DNA of 64,000 nt from assembly GCF_035917335.1 (NCBI RefSeq), contig NZ_CP109067.1, positions 1,924,501 to 1,988,500 of the forward strand, in the 5' to 3' direction. Of the stretch, positions 21,948 to 29,847 are shown one piece after another (position 1 is the first letter of the stretch; the number at the start of each line of letters is the position of its first letter). Position numbers and translations under genes: made by a program. Origin of the DNA: Micromonospora sp. NBC_01813. Lineage in GTDB: Bacteria > Actinomycetota > Actinomycetes > Mycobacteriales > Micromonosporaceae. The notes beneath the pieces were generated by a model. That model was not told the DNA's origin. It saw only the letters and a program-made list of their open reading frames with translations, and did not search any database.

Positions 21948-22764
21948 TGTCGGCTCCGGTGGATGTGGCCGGGACGGGGTCGGCCGGCGGCGGTCCGAGT
22001 GGGGCGTACACGAGTTGAGTTCCTCCGGTCAGTGGGTTGACGACGGTGGCGGCGCGGACCCCGAAGACCTGCTCGACCAGGGCGGGTTCGATGACTTGTG
22101 CGGGGTCGCCGCTGGCCACGAGCACACCGGCGTTGAGCACATGCACGGCGTCGCAGTAGGCCAACGCCAGGTTGAGGTCGTGCACGGCCGCCAGCACGGT
22201 GAGCCCCAGCCCTCGCAGCAGACGCAGGACCTCGTGCTGTGCGGCGATGTCGAGGTGGTTGGTGGGTTCGTCGAGCACGAGCAGGTCGGCGCGTTGGGCC
22301 AGCGCGCGGGCGATGAGTACGCGTTGACGCTCGCCCCCGGACAGCGTGGCGAAGGCTCGGTGCCGTAGGTGGGTGGCGTCCACCCGGGTCAGGCAGTGGT
22401 CGAGCCAGGCGAGGTCGGCCGGGGTGTCGGGGTCGAATGCCCGTTTGTACGGGGTCAGGCCCATGGCGACGACGTCGGCGACGGTCAACTCGAGCGCGTG
22501 GTCGCGTTCCTGCAGGACGACGGCGAGCCGGCGGGCGAGGGCGCGCGGGCGTAGCCGGGGAAGGCTGGTGCCGTCGAGCCGGACGTCGCCGGGGTGTGGG
22601 CGTACGACGCGGTAGCCGGCACGCAGCAGCGTCGTCTTGCCGGCACCGTTCGGGCCGAGGATTCCGGCGATCGTGCCACGTCGCACGGTGATCGAGACGT
22701 CCCGCACGAGGTCACGGCCGGCGACGTGCACGGTGACCGCGTCGAAGTCGAGCACCCCGGTCAC
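21937..22764 (-). CDS. ABC transporter ATP-binding protein (FecE/BtuD-type)
   Basis: A 275-aa ATPase: Walker A GPNGAGKTT near 35, signature LSGGERQR, Walker B LLVLDEPTNHLD and the H-loop AVHDLNLA, the pattern of siderophore/cobalamin importer ATPases. The C-terminal FGVR..VNPLTG segment is also typical. I chose the GTG at 22764, which overlaps the permease stop as GTGA; the frame stays open upstream but only as antisense of the permease gene. It energises the neighbouring FecCD permease. Confidence 0.93.
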   Translation of the reverse strand: MTGVLDFDAVTVHVAGRDLVRDVSITVRRGTIAGILGPNGAGKTTLLRAGYRVVRPHPGDVRLDGTSLPRLRPRALARRLAVVLQERDHALELTVADVVAMGLTPYKRAFDPDTPADLAWLDHCLTRVDATHLRHRAFATLSGGERQRVLIARALAQRADLLVLDEPTNHLDIAAQHEVLRLLRGLGLTVLAAVHDLNLALAYCDAVHVLNAGVLVASGDPAQVIEPALVEQVFGVRAATVVNPLTGGTQLVYAPLGPPPADPVPATSTGADSAR

Positions 22765-23849
22765 GCGGTGACCCCCAGTCCGCTGCGGCCGCCGCGGCGC
22801 AGCAGCAGCCAGAGGAAGAACGGTCCGCCGCAGAGCGCGGTCAGCACCCCCAGGGGAAGCTCCGCTGGGGCGGCCACGGTACGGGCCGCGAGGTCGGCCA
22901 GCACGAGGAACGACGCACCGGTGAGCATCGCCACCGGCAGCACGGCCCGATGGTCGGCACCCATGACGAGCCGTACGGCGTGCGGGGCCATCAGCCCGAC
23001 GAAGCCCACCGCGCCCACCCCGGCGACCGCCACGGCCGTCATCAGCGCGCAGACGCCCAGGAGCAGGTACCGTTCCCGGGCGACGTCGACGCCGAGGGTG
23101 GCGGCGGACTCTTCTCCGCCGCTGATGGCGTTGAGGACCCGGGCTCGCGCCAGCAGTGCCACGCCGCCGGCAGCGGCCACCACGGCGGTCAGTGCGACCA
23201 CGTCCCAACGGGCCCCCGCCACCGTGCCGAGCAGCCAGAACAGCACCCCACGCACCGCCTGGTGGTCGGGTGAGCTGATCACCAGGTAGCTGGTGACCGC
23301 TGACAGGACGTACGAGACGACGACGCCGGCCAGCACCATCTGCACCGGTCCGGCCCGGCCGCTTCGGCGGCCGAGCGCGGTGACCAGCAGCACCGCCAGC
23401 AACGCGCCGAGGAAGGCGCCCGAGGGCAGGGCGTAGACGCCCCAGGACGACAACGCACCGAGCAGCGCCACCACCGCTGCGCCCACCGACGCTCCCGAGG
23501 AGACTCCGAGCAGGTAGGGGTCGGCGAGTGGGTTACGCAGCAGCGTCTGCATCACCGCGCCGACGGCGGCGAGCGCGGCACCGACCACGGCGGCCAGCGC
23601 CGCACGGGGCATCCGGACCAGCCAGACGATCTGTTCGTCGCCGCGCGGCCAGGTCACCGGGACCGGGGCGAGTAGCCGGCCGCCGGTGTTGTTCCAGGCC
23701 ACCGACCACACGGTCGTCGCCTTCACCTGCACCGGTCCGAGGCTCACCCCGGCGGTGAGGCAGGCGACGGTGACGACGATCAGGATGGCGACGACAGCGG
23801 CGACGGGCAAGCTACGGGCGCGCACGTCGGCGCCGTACGCGCGGTTCAC
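22761..23849 (-). CDS. FecCD-family ABC permease
   Basis: About 362 aa, polytopic, with the family motifs LLRNPLADPYLLGVSSGA and GFVGLMAPHAVRLVMG, so it is a BtuC/FecCD-type permease for siderophore, haem or cobalamin import. It is the first gene after the cobalamin riboswitch. The start is uncertain: the GTG at 23849 is taken because the protein then begins a short distance before the first membrane segment; a GTG at 23825 is also possible. It is coupled to the ATPase by a 4-bp overlap. Confidence 0.9.
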   Translation of the reverse strand: MNRAYGADVRARSLPVAAVVAILIVVTVACLTAGVSLGPVQVKATTVWSVAWNNTGGRLLAPVPVTWPRGDEQIVWLVRMPRAALAAVVGAALAAVGAVMQTLLRNPLADPYLLGVSSGASVGAAVVALLGALSSWGVYALPSGAFLGALLAVLLVTALGRRSGRAGPVQMVLAGVVVSYVLSAVTSYLVISSPDHQAVRGVLFWLLGTVAGARWDVVALTAVVAAAGGVALLARARVLNAISGGEESAATLGVDVARERYLLLGVCALMTAVAVAGVGAVGFVGLMAPHAVRLVMGADHRAVLPVAMLTGASFLVLADLAARTVAAPAELPLGVLTALCGGPFFLWLLLRRGGRSGLGVTA

Positions 23850-23940
23850 CCCCCGCCGCTGTCGGTGGGGGTTTCCAGGGCTGCCCAGGCAGCACGACGT
23901 CGACCACGGTGCCTCCACGCCTCGTAGAGCCGTACGTTGC

Positions 23941-24118
23941 GGGGCGCGGTCGGTCTTCTGGCTCCCGGATCACAGCCGGCACCCGGCCTTCCCGGGCCGG
24001 GGTGGCCCAGTGGCGTCGCGAGGGGTGCCCGCTCCCCGGTCACAGCTGCGAGGGCAGCGCCGGACTCACACCGGCTTCCCACTACCGCGACCCGTTTCGG
24101 ACCAGCGGAAACTAGCAC
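23941..24118 (-). ncRNA. Cobalamin riboswitch
   Basis: Read on the minus strand this leader contains the conserved landmarks of the cobalamin (B12) riboswitch in the right order: GGGAAGCCGGTGTGAGTCCG, CGCTGCCC, a GCAGCTGTGA segment, the B12-box element GCCACTGGGCC, then GGGAAGGCCGGGTGCCGGC, and the closing GGGAGCCAGAAGACC. It lies about 90 nt before the FecCD permease gene in the same direction. High adenosylcobalamin should lower expression of the downstream uptake operon. The remaining leader (23850-23940) holds no gene I can support; it may carry the expression platform. Confidence 0.93.
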
Positions 24119-24184
24119 ACGTGCCGTGGTGCGTCCCACCGCTGAGGTCCGCTGCCCGGGGTATCCGCGCATGCCGATCGCGTC

Positions 24185-25573
24185 TCAGTGCGGCAGAGGA
24201 GTCAGCCGCGGCTGGCCGCGACCCTGCAGCAGCCGTGCCAGACGGGCACCGCCGAGCAGCGGAAACGCCGCTGCCGCGTTGCTGTACAGGCCGGGCACGA
24301 CGGCACGTACGACGTGGAGCCCGGCCCAGCGTACGTCGGGTGTGGTCACGTCGACGGCGACGGCGTCGAACCCGTGGGCCTGGACCTGGTCGACCAGGAG
24401 CCGGACGCGCCGCGCCGCGCCCGGGTCGGCCTGGGCGGGCGCGACGGGGCCAGCGGATCGGGACGGCCGGGCAGGCTCTGCGGGGTGGGCCGGGCGGGTG
24501 GAGGTGTCGGCCAGGGGCCAGCTGTCGACGGCGTCGATCAGCCCGTGTGCCAGCTCGGGGTCCAGGTATGCCTGCAGATGGCATCCGGGGTCGGTGGCGT
24601 CGTGCCAGTCGGTGCGGTAGTCGCGCAGGTAGGTCCGGTCGGCCCGCCAGGGCTTCAGCGGGCTGCCGGGTGCGGCGGCCACCGCGGCGAAGGCGCCGTG
24701 CGGGTCGTCGAGGTCACGCATCACCATCTGTACGTGCAGCGCTTCGGCGAGCGCCTTGGCTGCGGCCGTGTCTGGGTCGGGGTGGCAGGCGGTGCCCAGG
24801 GTGACATAGTCGTCGACGGTGTCGTGCACGAGCGCGCCGAGCACCGGGAGTCCGAGTTCGCTCGGGAACCGGCAGAGCCGGGTCCGTAGGGCACCGGTCG
24901 CTCCCGTCGCCGGTCCCCGCAGCCACGCCGGCGTCGGCAGGCGTGCCCCCACCAGCCTCGCCGTCCAGGTCAGCGTCATGGCGTCGCGTTCGACGAGTTC
25001 GGACAGGGCGCTGGCGACCGCCGCGTCCGTCGTCGTGCCGGCGCCGATCCCGGCGTACGCGGTGGCGGTGACCGCAGGCAGGTCGCGGTAGCGGTAGCTG
25101 GTCCACACCAGGGCGGCCGGCACCCATACCGGTTCGCCGGTCGGGAGCCGCTGTCCACGGACCCATTCGGCGGGGGTGTCCCGGGTGAACGGCACGAAGG
25201 GGAAACCGGCGGCGGCGTACTGGTCGACGTCGTACAACGGCAGGGTCTGCGGGTCCACCGCGTCGTCACCGTCGGCGGTGAGCTGGGTCCAGGTCGCGAC
25301 GGGCAGGTCGGGCGGGACGAGGTTGCCGCAGTAGCGTTCCACCGCCTCGCCGACGGCGGCGCCCTCGGCTGCTGTCGGATCCCACAACGCGGCACCCATC
25401 CCGGACGGGTCGCTACGCCAGGCGCAGAACGCGGTGGTGTCGCTGATGACGGAACGGACCAGGTGCAGCGCGGCGGGCAGGTGCGGGTGGCGTGGGTAGG
25501 GCTCGACGCGGCGTATGACGCCGGTACGCGCGTCGACGAGCCCGCCGGGGACCGCTGCGCGCTGGCCGGTCAC
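24185..25573 (-). CDS. YcaO-domain protein B (RiPP backbone-modifying, cyclodehydratase type)
   Basis: A 462-aa YcaO protein. This ATP-dependent family activates peptide amides to form azolines, amidines or thioamides. The family ATP/Mg motifs are all present: GEAVERYCGN, SELVERDAMT and KALAEAL. It ends in LTPLPH, a reduced form of the Pro-rich C-terminus of azoline-forming YcaOs. The GTG at 25573 overlaps the stop of the second YcaO gene (GTGA). The two YcaOs are clearly related over their whole length, so this looks like a duplicated pair that either forms a heteromer or modifies different residues. It is the last gene of the RiPP operon. Confidence 0.92.
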   Translation of the reverse strand: MTGQRAAVPGGLVDARTGVIRRVEPYPRHPHLPAALHLVRSVISDTTAFCAWRSDPSGMGAALWDPTAAEGAAVGEAVERYCGNLVPPDLPVATWTQLTADGDDAVDPQTLPLYDVDQYAAAGFPFVPFTRDTPAEWVRGQRLPTGEPVWVPAALVWTSYRYRDLPAVTATAYAGIGAGTTTDAAVASALSELVERDAMTLTWTARLVGARLPTPAWLRGPATGATGALRTRLCRFPSELGLPVLGALVHDTVDDYVTLGTACHPDPDTAAAKALAEALHVQMVMRDLDDPHGAFAAVAAAPGSPLKPWRADRTYLRDYRTDWHDATDPGCHLQAYLDPELAHGLIDAVDSWPLADTSTRPAHPAEPARPSRSAGPVAPAQADPGAARRVRLLVDQVQAHGFDAVAVDVTTPDVRWAGLHVVRAVVPGLYSNAAAAFPLLGGARLARLLQGRGQPRLTPLPH

Positions 25574-26982
25574 GAGTACGGCAGGGGGTCGAGCATCAGG
25601 TCCTCCTCGCGTAGTGGTGCGGATGTCCAGCCCAGACTGGATGGCTCGGCGTAGAGCCGCGGCACACCGAGCAGCGGGAAGGCGGCGGGTGCGTACGCGG
25701 CGACGCCGGGCACGACGACCCGGGCGACATGCAGCCCGGCCAGCCGCACGTCCGGGGTGGAGAGGTCGGTCCACAGGGGTTGCAGCCCGGCAGCCAGCAG
25801 TGCCCGCAGCGGGCCTCCGGTGGCGCGGGCGGCGGCGTCGAGGTCGGCAGCGCTCACCCGACTCTGCGGCCGGCGCAGGCGCGGCAGCAGGCGCTGTTGC
25901 ACCGACGGGTCGAGGTAGAGCTGGGTGTGGCAGGCAAGGTCATGGACGTCGCGCAGGTCGGCGCGGTAGTCGGCCGCGTAGCCGCGGTCGGCGCGAAACG
26001 GCCGGTACGGGTGGGCGTACGCCGCGCCAGTGGCCACGGCCCGCCACAGCGCGGACGCCGGGTCGAGGAGCTCAGCCGCGACGGCGAGGCCGTCGAGCGC
26101 TTCCAGCAGCGCCTTGCGCAGCGCGGCCGTGGTGTCGGTCCGGCAGGCGGCGCCCAACGCGCAGGTGCCGTCGCGGGGGTCGGCCACCAGGGCCGCGACG
26201 ACTGGCAGCCCGAGCCGGTTCGGGACGGCCAGCACCGTCGCCGTCAGCGACTCCGACAGTCCCTGCCGCGCCGGCCGGGCCGCCAGGAGCGCCTCGACCT
26301 GCTCCTCCACGCCGTCGAGGGCGACGGTGGGCCCGCCGCCGAGCCACCAGACCGTCAGCGCGTCGCGCTCCACCACTTCGAGCAGTGCCCGGTGGCAGGC
26401 GTCAGCCGGTGTGGTGGCGGCGGCGATGCCGGCGTACATCTGCAGGTTCGTCGCGGGCAGGCCGTCGTGGCCGGGATTCAGCACGACCAGCGACGCCGGC
26501 ACGAGCAGGGTGTCGCCGCTGGCGTCGGTGGTGGTGTCGGCAGTGGCCGACCGGCTGGGCTGGTCGAGCGGTCGCGCCGGCACCCAGCGCATCGGCAGGT
26601 CCCGGGTCATGGGGACGAACGGGAAGCCCGGTGCGGCGTACTGGGCGGTGGAGTAGAGCGGCACCGCCTGTGGGTCGAGTGCGGCGACGCCGTCGGCCCG
26701 CAGCTGGTCGAAGGTCGCGACGCGGACCCCGCAGGGCGGTGCGTTACCGCAGTAGCGTTCGACGGCTTCGCCGAGGGCTGCGGCCCGGGCCGCGTCCGGA
26801 TCGTCGAACGCCGAGCCGTGACCGGTCGGGTCCGCCCGCCAGTCGGCGAACCGCCCGGTGGCGGCGACCTGCGCCGTCGCGGCCGTGTACGAGCGGGGGA
26901 AGCCGTCGCGGGGTGCGTCGGCCACCACCCGCCGGACGACGCCGGTGCGTTCGTCGACGAGCAGGGCAGCCGGCCCGTTCAC
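25570..26982 (-). CDS. YcaO-domain protein A (RiPP backbone-modifying, cyclodehydratase type)
   Basis: A 470-aa paralogue of the next gene. It has the YcaO signatures GEAVERYCGN, LLEVVERDALT and RKALLEALDG, and ends in LDPLPYS. It starts at a GTG overlapping the CocE-like hydrolase stop. It differs by a Ser/Thr/Asp-rich insert (about 148-162, SRSATADTTTDASGD). With the ocin-ThiF-like protein encoded nearby it should form the heterocyclase that acts on the 48-aa precursor. The chemistry (azoline, amidine or thioamide) cannot be told from sequence; no TfuA partner for thioamidation is in the locus. Confidence 0.92.
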   Translation of the reverse strand: MNGPAALLVDERTGVVRRVVADAPRDGFPRSYTAATAQVAATGRFADWRADPTGHGSAFDDPDAARAAALGEAVERYCGNAPPCGVRVATFDQLRADGVAALDPQAVPLYSTAQYAAPGFPFVPMTRDLPMRWVPARPLDQPSRSATADTTTDASGDTLLVPASLVVLNPGHDGLPATNLQMYAGIAAATTPADACHRALLEVVERDALTVWWLGGGPTVALDGVEEQVEALLAARPARQGLSESLTATVLAVPNRLGLPVVAALVADPRDGTCALGAACRTDTTAALRKALLEALDGLAVAAELLDPASALWRAVATGAAYAHPYRPFRADRGYAADYRADLRDVHDLACHTQLYLDPSVQQRLLPRLRRPQSRVSAADLDAAARATGGPLRALLAAGLQPLWTDLSTPDVRLAGLHVARVVVPGVAAYAPAAFPLLGVPRLYAEPSSLGWTSAPLREEDLMLDPLPYS

Positions 26983-28640
26983 CGCGCAGCCGCCTCGTCG
27001 AGCACCGGCAGGACGACCCGGGTCGGCTGGTCACCGCCGTGGTGGACCCGCTGCCGGGCGACGGTCCACGTCGTGGCGAGGGTGCGGTCCCCGGCGCGGT
27101 TGAGGCTCCGGGCGAGGTCGGGGAAGTCGCTGCTGCTGATCTGCAGCAGCAGGGCGGAGCCGACGGGGACACATGCCGCCACCGGGGTGAGTCGGAGGTC
27201 GATGCCACCGTCGGCGGCGGTGGGCCGGTGCCGGGCACTGCCGTGGGCGAGCGACAGCACGGATCCGTCGGCCCGCCGTTCCAGCAGACGTACCACCCAG
27301 TCGGTGTCGGCCGCGTCGGTGTCGACGTGCAGCACCGCCACCGGGTCGCCGGCCAGGGTCACCGGTGCCGGCAGCGGGCCGCTGTCGTAGTGCACGGTGT
27401 CGGTTCGGTGCAGCAGGTCGCGGCGGTCGGCCCCGGGGGCGCGTGACGGGAACGGGTCGGCCGGGTCGTCGAGGTAGCTGGTCGCCCCCGATCGGCTGCC
27501 GGGGCGGCGGGTCAACGCGCCGCTGGCGGTGGCGTACCAGATCGTCGCCGTGGTCAGGCCGGGCGGCCAGGTTGATGCCTCGCGCCACTGGTCGACGCCG
27601 GGCAGGAAGTAGGTTACCTGATCGCGACGACGGTCCGGGGCGGGCAGAGCGGTGGCGGTCAGCCAGTCGGACAGCAGCGGACCCAGCAGTCGACGCGCCC
27701 GCGGTCCGTGTTCGCGCGCGCCGACGCGGGTGGCGCCGGACAGGCCGAATCCGTGGTCCCACGGACCGAGCACCATCGTGCGATGGGGACGGTTCGCGAC
27801 GGCGGCGCCGACCAACTGCCACAGCCGTACCGTTTCCGGCAGGAACAGGTCGTACCATCCGCCGACGTGCAACGTCGGCATGTCCAGGCCGGCCAGATCG
27901 GCGTCGGACAGTTCGCCCGCGCCTACGGCGGCGGCGTCGGGGCGCAGCACCTCGCGCCAGCGCCGGGTCCGGGGCCAGGCGTGGTCGCCGATCTCGGCGA
28001 CCGGTAGCCGGAGCAGCAGGTCCGGCTCGGCGGCGAGCATCCGTTCGGTGAGCTGCACTCGGCTGGTGCGGCCCTCACCGTGCAGGAACCACCAGCCGGC
28101 GTGTTCGGCGAGCCGCAGGATGCCGCTGGGCTCGAACTTGGCCGTCCGCAGCCCCAGGCTCGGGGCCACGCTCAGCACCGCGCGCACCACGCCCGGCCGG
28201 CTGACGGCCGCCGCCCAGGCGCAGAACGCCGAGTACGAGGCCCCGTAGGTGACGACCGGTCGGCCGGCGGCCCACGGCTGTTGCGCCAGCCAGTCGATGG
28301 TCGCCGCGCCGTCGGCGGCCTCGTGGTGGTAGGGCTGCCAGTCGCCGTCGCTGTCGTAGCGGCCGCGCACATCCTGGACGACGGTCGTGACGCCCCGGCG
28401 GCTCCACGCCAACGCCTCGTCGGTCATCCGGGAGCGGCCGTAGGCGGTGCGCACGAGCAGCACGGGGCCGTGACCAACGGAATCCTCGCCGGCGACGGCG
28501 CCGGGAGAGCCAGCGCCGCTGCCACCGCTGTCGCCGCTGCCAGCGCTGTCGCCGGAAAGGTAGACGTCGGCGGTGAGCCGGTGCCCGGCCGGACGGCCGG
28601 GCACCGGGACGTGTACCCCGCCGAGCACGCGGCGGGTCAC
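26979..28640 (-). CDS. CocE/NonD-type (X-Pro dipeptidyl-peptidase-like) hydrolase
   Basis: A 553-aa alpha/beta hydrolase with a C-terminal jelly-roll domain, the S15/CocE architecture. Catalytic elements: nucleophile in YGASYSAF (about 150), Asp in GGWYDLF, His in GPWDHGF. There is no signal peptide, so it acts in the cytoplasm. A Gly/Ser-rich insert (about 32-50) interrupts an early strand. The GTG at 28640 overlaps the previous stop, placing it inside the RiPP operon between the leader-binding protein and the YcaOs. It could remove the leader (cutting near Pro27, Pro39 or Pro45 of the precursor) or hydrolyse or acylate the mature peptide. That role is inference from context. Confidence 0.85.
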   Translation of the reverse strand: MTRRVLGGVHVPVPGRPAGHRLTADVYLSGDSAGSGDSGGSGAGSPGAVAGEDSVGHGPVLLVRTAYGRSRMTDEALAWSRRGVTTVVQDVRGRYDSDGDWQPYHHEAADGAATIDWLAQQPWAAGRPVVTYGASYSAFCAWAAAVSRPGVVRAVLSVAPSLGLRTAKFEPSGILRLAEHAGWWFLHGEGRTSRVQLTERMLAAEPDLLLRLPVAEIGDHAWPRTRRWREVLRPDAAAVGAGELSDADLAGLDMPTLHVGGWYDLFLPETVRLWQLVGAAVANRPHRTMVLGPWDHGFGLSGATRVGAREHGPRARRLLGPLLSDWLTATALPAPDRRRDQVTYFLPGVDQWREASTWPPGLTTATIWYATASGALTRRPGSRSGATSYLDDPADPFPSRAPGADRRDLLHRTDTVHYDSGPLPAPVTLAGDPVAVLHVDTDAADTDWVVRLLERRADGSVLSLAHGSARHRPTAADGGIDLRLTPVAACVPVGSALLLQISSSDFPDLARSLNRAGDRTLATTWTVARQRVHHGGDQPTRVVLPVLDEAAAR

Positions 28641-29563
28641 GGATCTACCGCGGTCGGCGGCAGCGGCAGGACCGGATGGGCCAACGGGGCCGGCTCGCCG
28701 GGCACGCACTCGATCTGGTGGTTGCGGCCGGGCGCGGGTTCTCCCCGCAGATGCGCCAGCACGTCGCGGGCGGTGTAGCCGGCCGCGACCGCGACCTCGG
28801 GCCCTGCCGGCCACTGCTGTTCGCGGCCCTCGTCGGCGATCTCCAGGTGCGCCCACAGCGCCCGCAGCTCGTCCGCCGCGCCAGCTGCGAGGCGCCGCCC
28901 TCGCAGGTCGCGGTAGCCCGCGGAGACTCCGGGGACGCCAAACGGGCCTATGACGAACCGGTCCCCTTCGACCAGGACCAGATGACGGGCGGTGCCGTGC
29001 GCGGCACACCAGTCGTCGACCAGCAGCCAGTGCCGGTCGGGTAGGCGCGCGGCGACGGAGACGACCACGTCGGCCGACGCGACGGCGGCCTCGTCCACCG
29101 GTCCGTGTCGCACGTGGACACCCTGGTGCTCGCCGAGAATAGTGGCGAGTGCGTCGGCTGGTGGACCGCCTCCGTCGAGATGTACGACCCCGCGTACCGC
29201 GCCGGCGGATGTCGCGTCCGACGGGGACACGGTCACCACACCTGCCCGGCGCAGAGCGTCGAGCACTGGGCCCGCCTGCGGCAGCCGACACAGCAGCTCG
29301 GAGCGGGTGTGCCGGCCAACGCGCAGCAACGGCCCCAGCCGGTCGAAGTCGTCGTACCCCCGCAGTCGGCTGAACCGGTCGCCCGGGCCGGCGCAGCGCC
29401 ACACGCCGTCTGGGCCGGCGTAGAGCTCACGTCCCGGCGCGAGCCGCCACAACCCGGTCAGGTAACCACTGCCGTGACTGGCGGGTTCGGAGGAGTCCCG
29501 GGTGGAGGGAACCGCAGGTGGGAGCCCAGATAGGGCGCCCACCTGCGAGGAGTGTCCTGCCAC
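28637..29563 (-). CDS. Ocin-ThiF-like precursor leader-binding protein of a YcaO RiPP system
   Basis: About 308 aa. The C-terminal two thirds resemble the ocin-ThiF-like proteins that bind the precursor leader and deliver it to YcaO enzymes (SADVVVSVAARLPDRHW, DDWCAAHGTARHLVL, FVIGPFGVPG, then YRDLRGRRLA). The E1/ThiF fold is degenerate and I see no ATP-binding loop, as expected for the family. The start is unsettled: a GTG at 29563 is 8 bp after the precursor stop; a GTG at 29542 lies inside the intervening hairpin. The reading frame stays open far upstream through the precursor but in another frame, so those residues are not real. Confidence 0.8.
   Translation of the reverse strand: MAGHSSQVGALSGLPPAVPSTRDSSEPASHGSGYLTGLWRLAPGRELYAGPDGVWRCAGPGDRFSRLRGYDDFDRLGPLLRVGRHTRSELLCRLPQAGPVLDALRRAGVVTVSPSDATSAGAVRGVVHLDGGGPPADALATILGEHQGVHVRHGPVDEAAVASADVVVSVAARLPDRHWLLVDDWCAAHGTARHLVLVEGDRFVIGPFGVPGVSAGYRDLRGRRLAAGAADELRALWAHLEIADEGREQQWPAGPEVAVAAGYTARDVLAHLRGEPAPGRNHQIECVPGEPAPLAHPVLPLPPTAVDP
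29514..29546 (-). terminator. Hairpin between RiPP precursor and modification genes (attenuator-like)
   Basis: On the minus strand GCAGGTGGG and CCCACCTGC pair perfectly over 9 bp, with an inner GCCC/GGGC stem and a TATCT loop. It begins about 25 nt after the precursor stop and lies at the 5' end of the next gene. Such hairpins in RiPP operons usually stop part of the transcripts, so that precursor is made in excess over enzymes. It could also mask the start of the leader-binding protein. Confidence 0.65.
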
Positions 29564-29570
29564 GTCGCTG

Positions 29571-29717
29571 TCAGGCGTCCGTGGGCTCCGCCCACTCGAA
29601 CGGGGTGTGCAGCAGCGAGTTGTGCTTGTGCAGGGCCGGGATGACCTCCTGGTCCTCGACCGCCTCGAACGTGATCGCCTCGTCCTCGACTGCTTCGAAC
29701 GTGACTGCGTCGCCCAT
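29571..29717 (-). CDS. RiPP precursor peptide (48 aa) of the YcaO locus
   Basis: A 48-residue peptide starting MGDAVTFEAVEDEA and ending FEWAEPTDA. It has a good ribosome site (GGAGG, 5 bp before the ATG) and a promoter just upstream. The leader contains a perfect duplication of TFEAVED (residues 6-12 and 16-22) encoded by a 30-bp direct repeat. The likely core after Pro27 is ALHKHNSLLHTPFEWAEPT. It has no Cys; the only candidates for heterocyclisation are Ser34, Thr38 and Thr46, and three His residues stand out. It is followed at once by the leader-binding, hydrolase and YcaO genes and diverges from an exporter. I do not recognise the peptide family. Alternatively the duplicated stretch could be partly core. 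Confidence 0.85.
   Translation of the reverse strand: MGDAVTFEAVEDEAITFEAVEDQEVIPALHKHNSLLHTPFEWAEPTDA
29652..29705. repeat. 30-bp direct repeat in the precursor leader
   Basis: Two copies of GTCCTCGACnGCnTCGAACGTGA, offset by exactly 30 bp, encode the doubled acidic heptapeptide of the precursor leader. The period preserves the reading frame. Confidence 0.85.
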
Positions 29718-29799
29718 GCGAACCTCCGCTGCTCGGCCGGAGAGCAGTCGCCCCCCGGATCGGGTGACTTGTTGCGACGATGTCGCCACAACGGGTTTA

Positions 29800-29828
29800 A
29801 CGCTATGGTCGTACCGTCCATTCGTCAA
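29800..29828 (-). promoter_or_regulatory. Promoter of the RiPP operon
   Basis: On the minus strand TTGACG (29828-29823), a 17-bp spacer and TAGCGT (29805-29800) form a good housekeeping-type promoter. The expected transcript start near 29793 gives a leader of about 75 nt before the precursor ATG. It is the best -35 element I found in the window. Confidence 0.65.
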
Positions 29829-29847
29829 GGCTGATGGGAGCGCTCGG

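Noticed and set aside
22765-23208. N-terminal extension of the FecE-type ATPase
   Set aside because: It is an out-of-frame reading of the FecCD permease; the GTG with 4-bp overlap gives a normal ATPase.
25515-27446. Long plus-strand frames across the two YcaO genes
   Set aside because: Arg/Pro/Gly-rich shadow translations, typical for high-GC third positions; the minus strand encodes well-defined YcaO domains.
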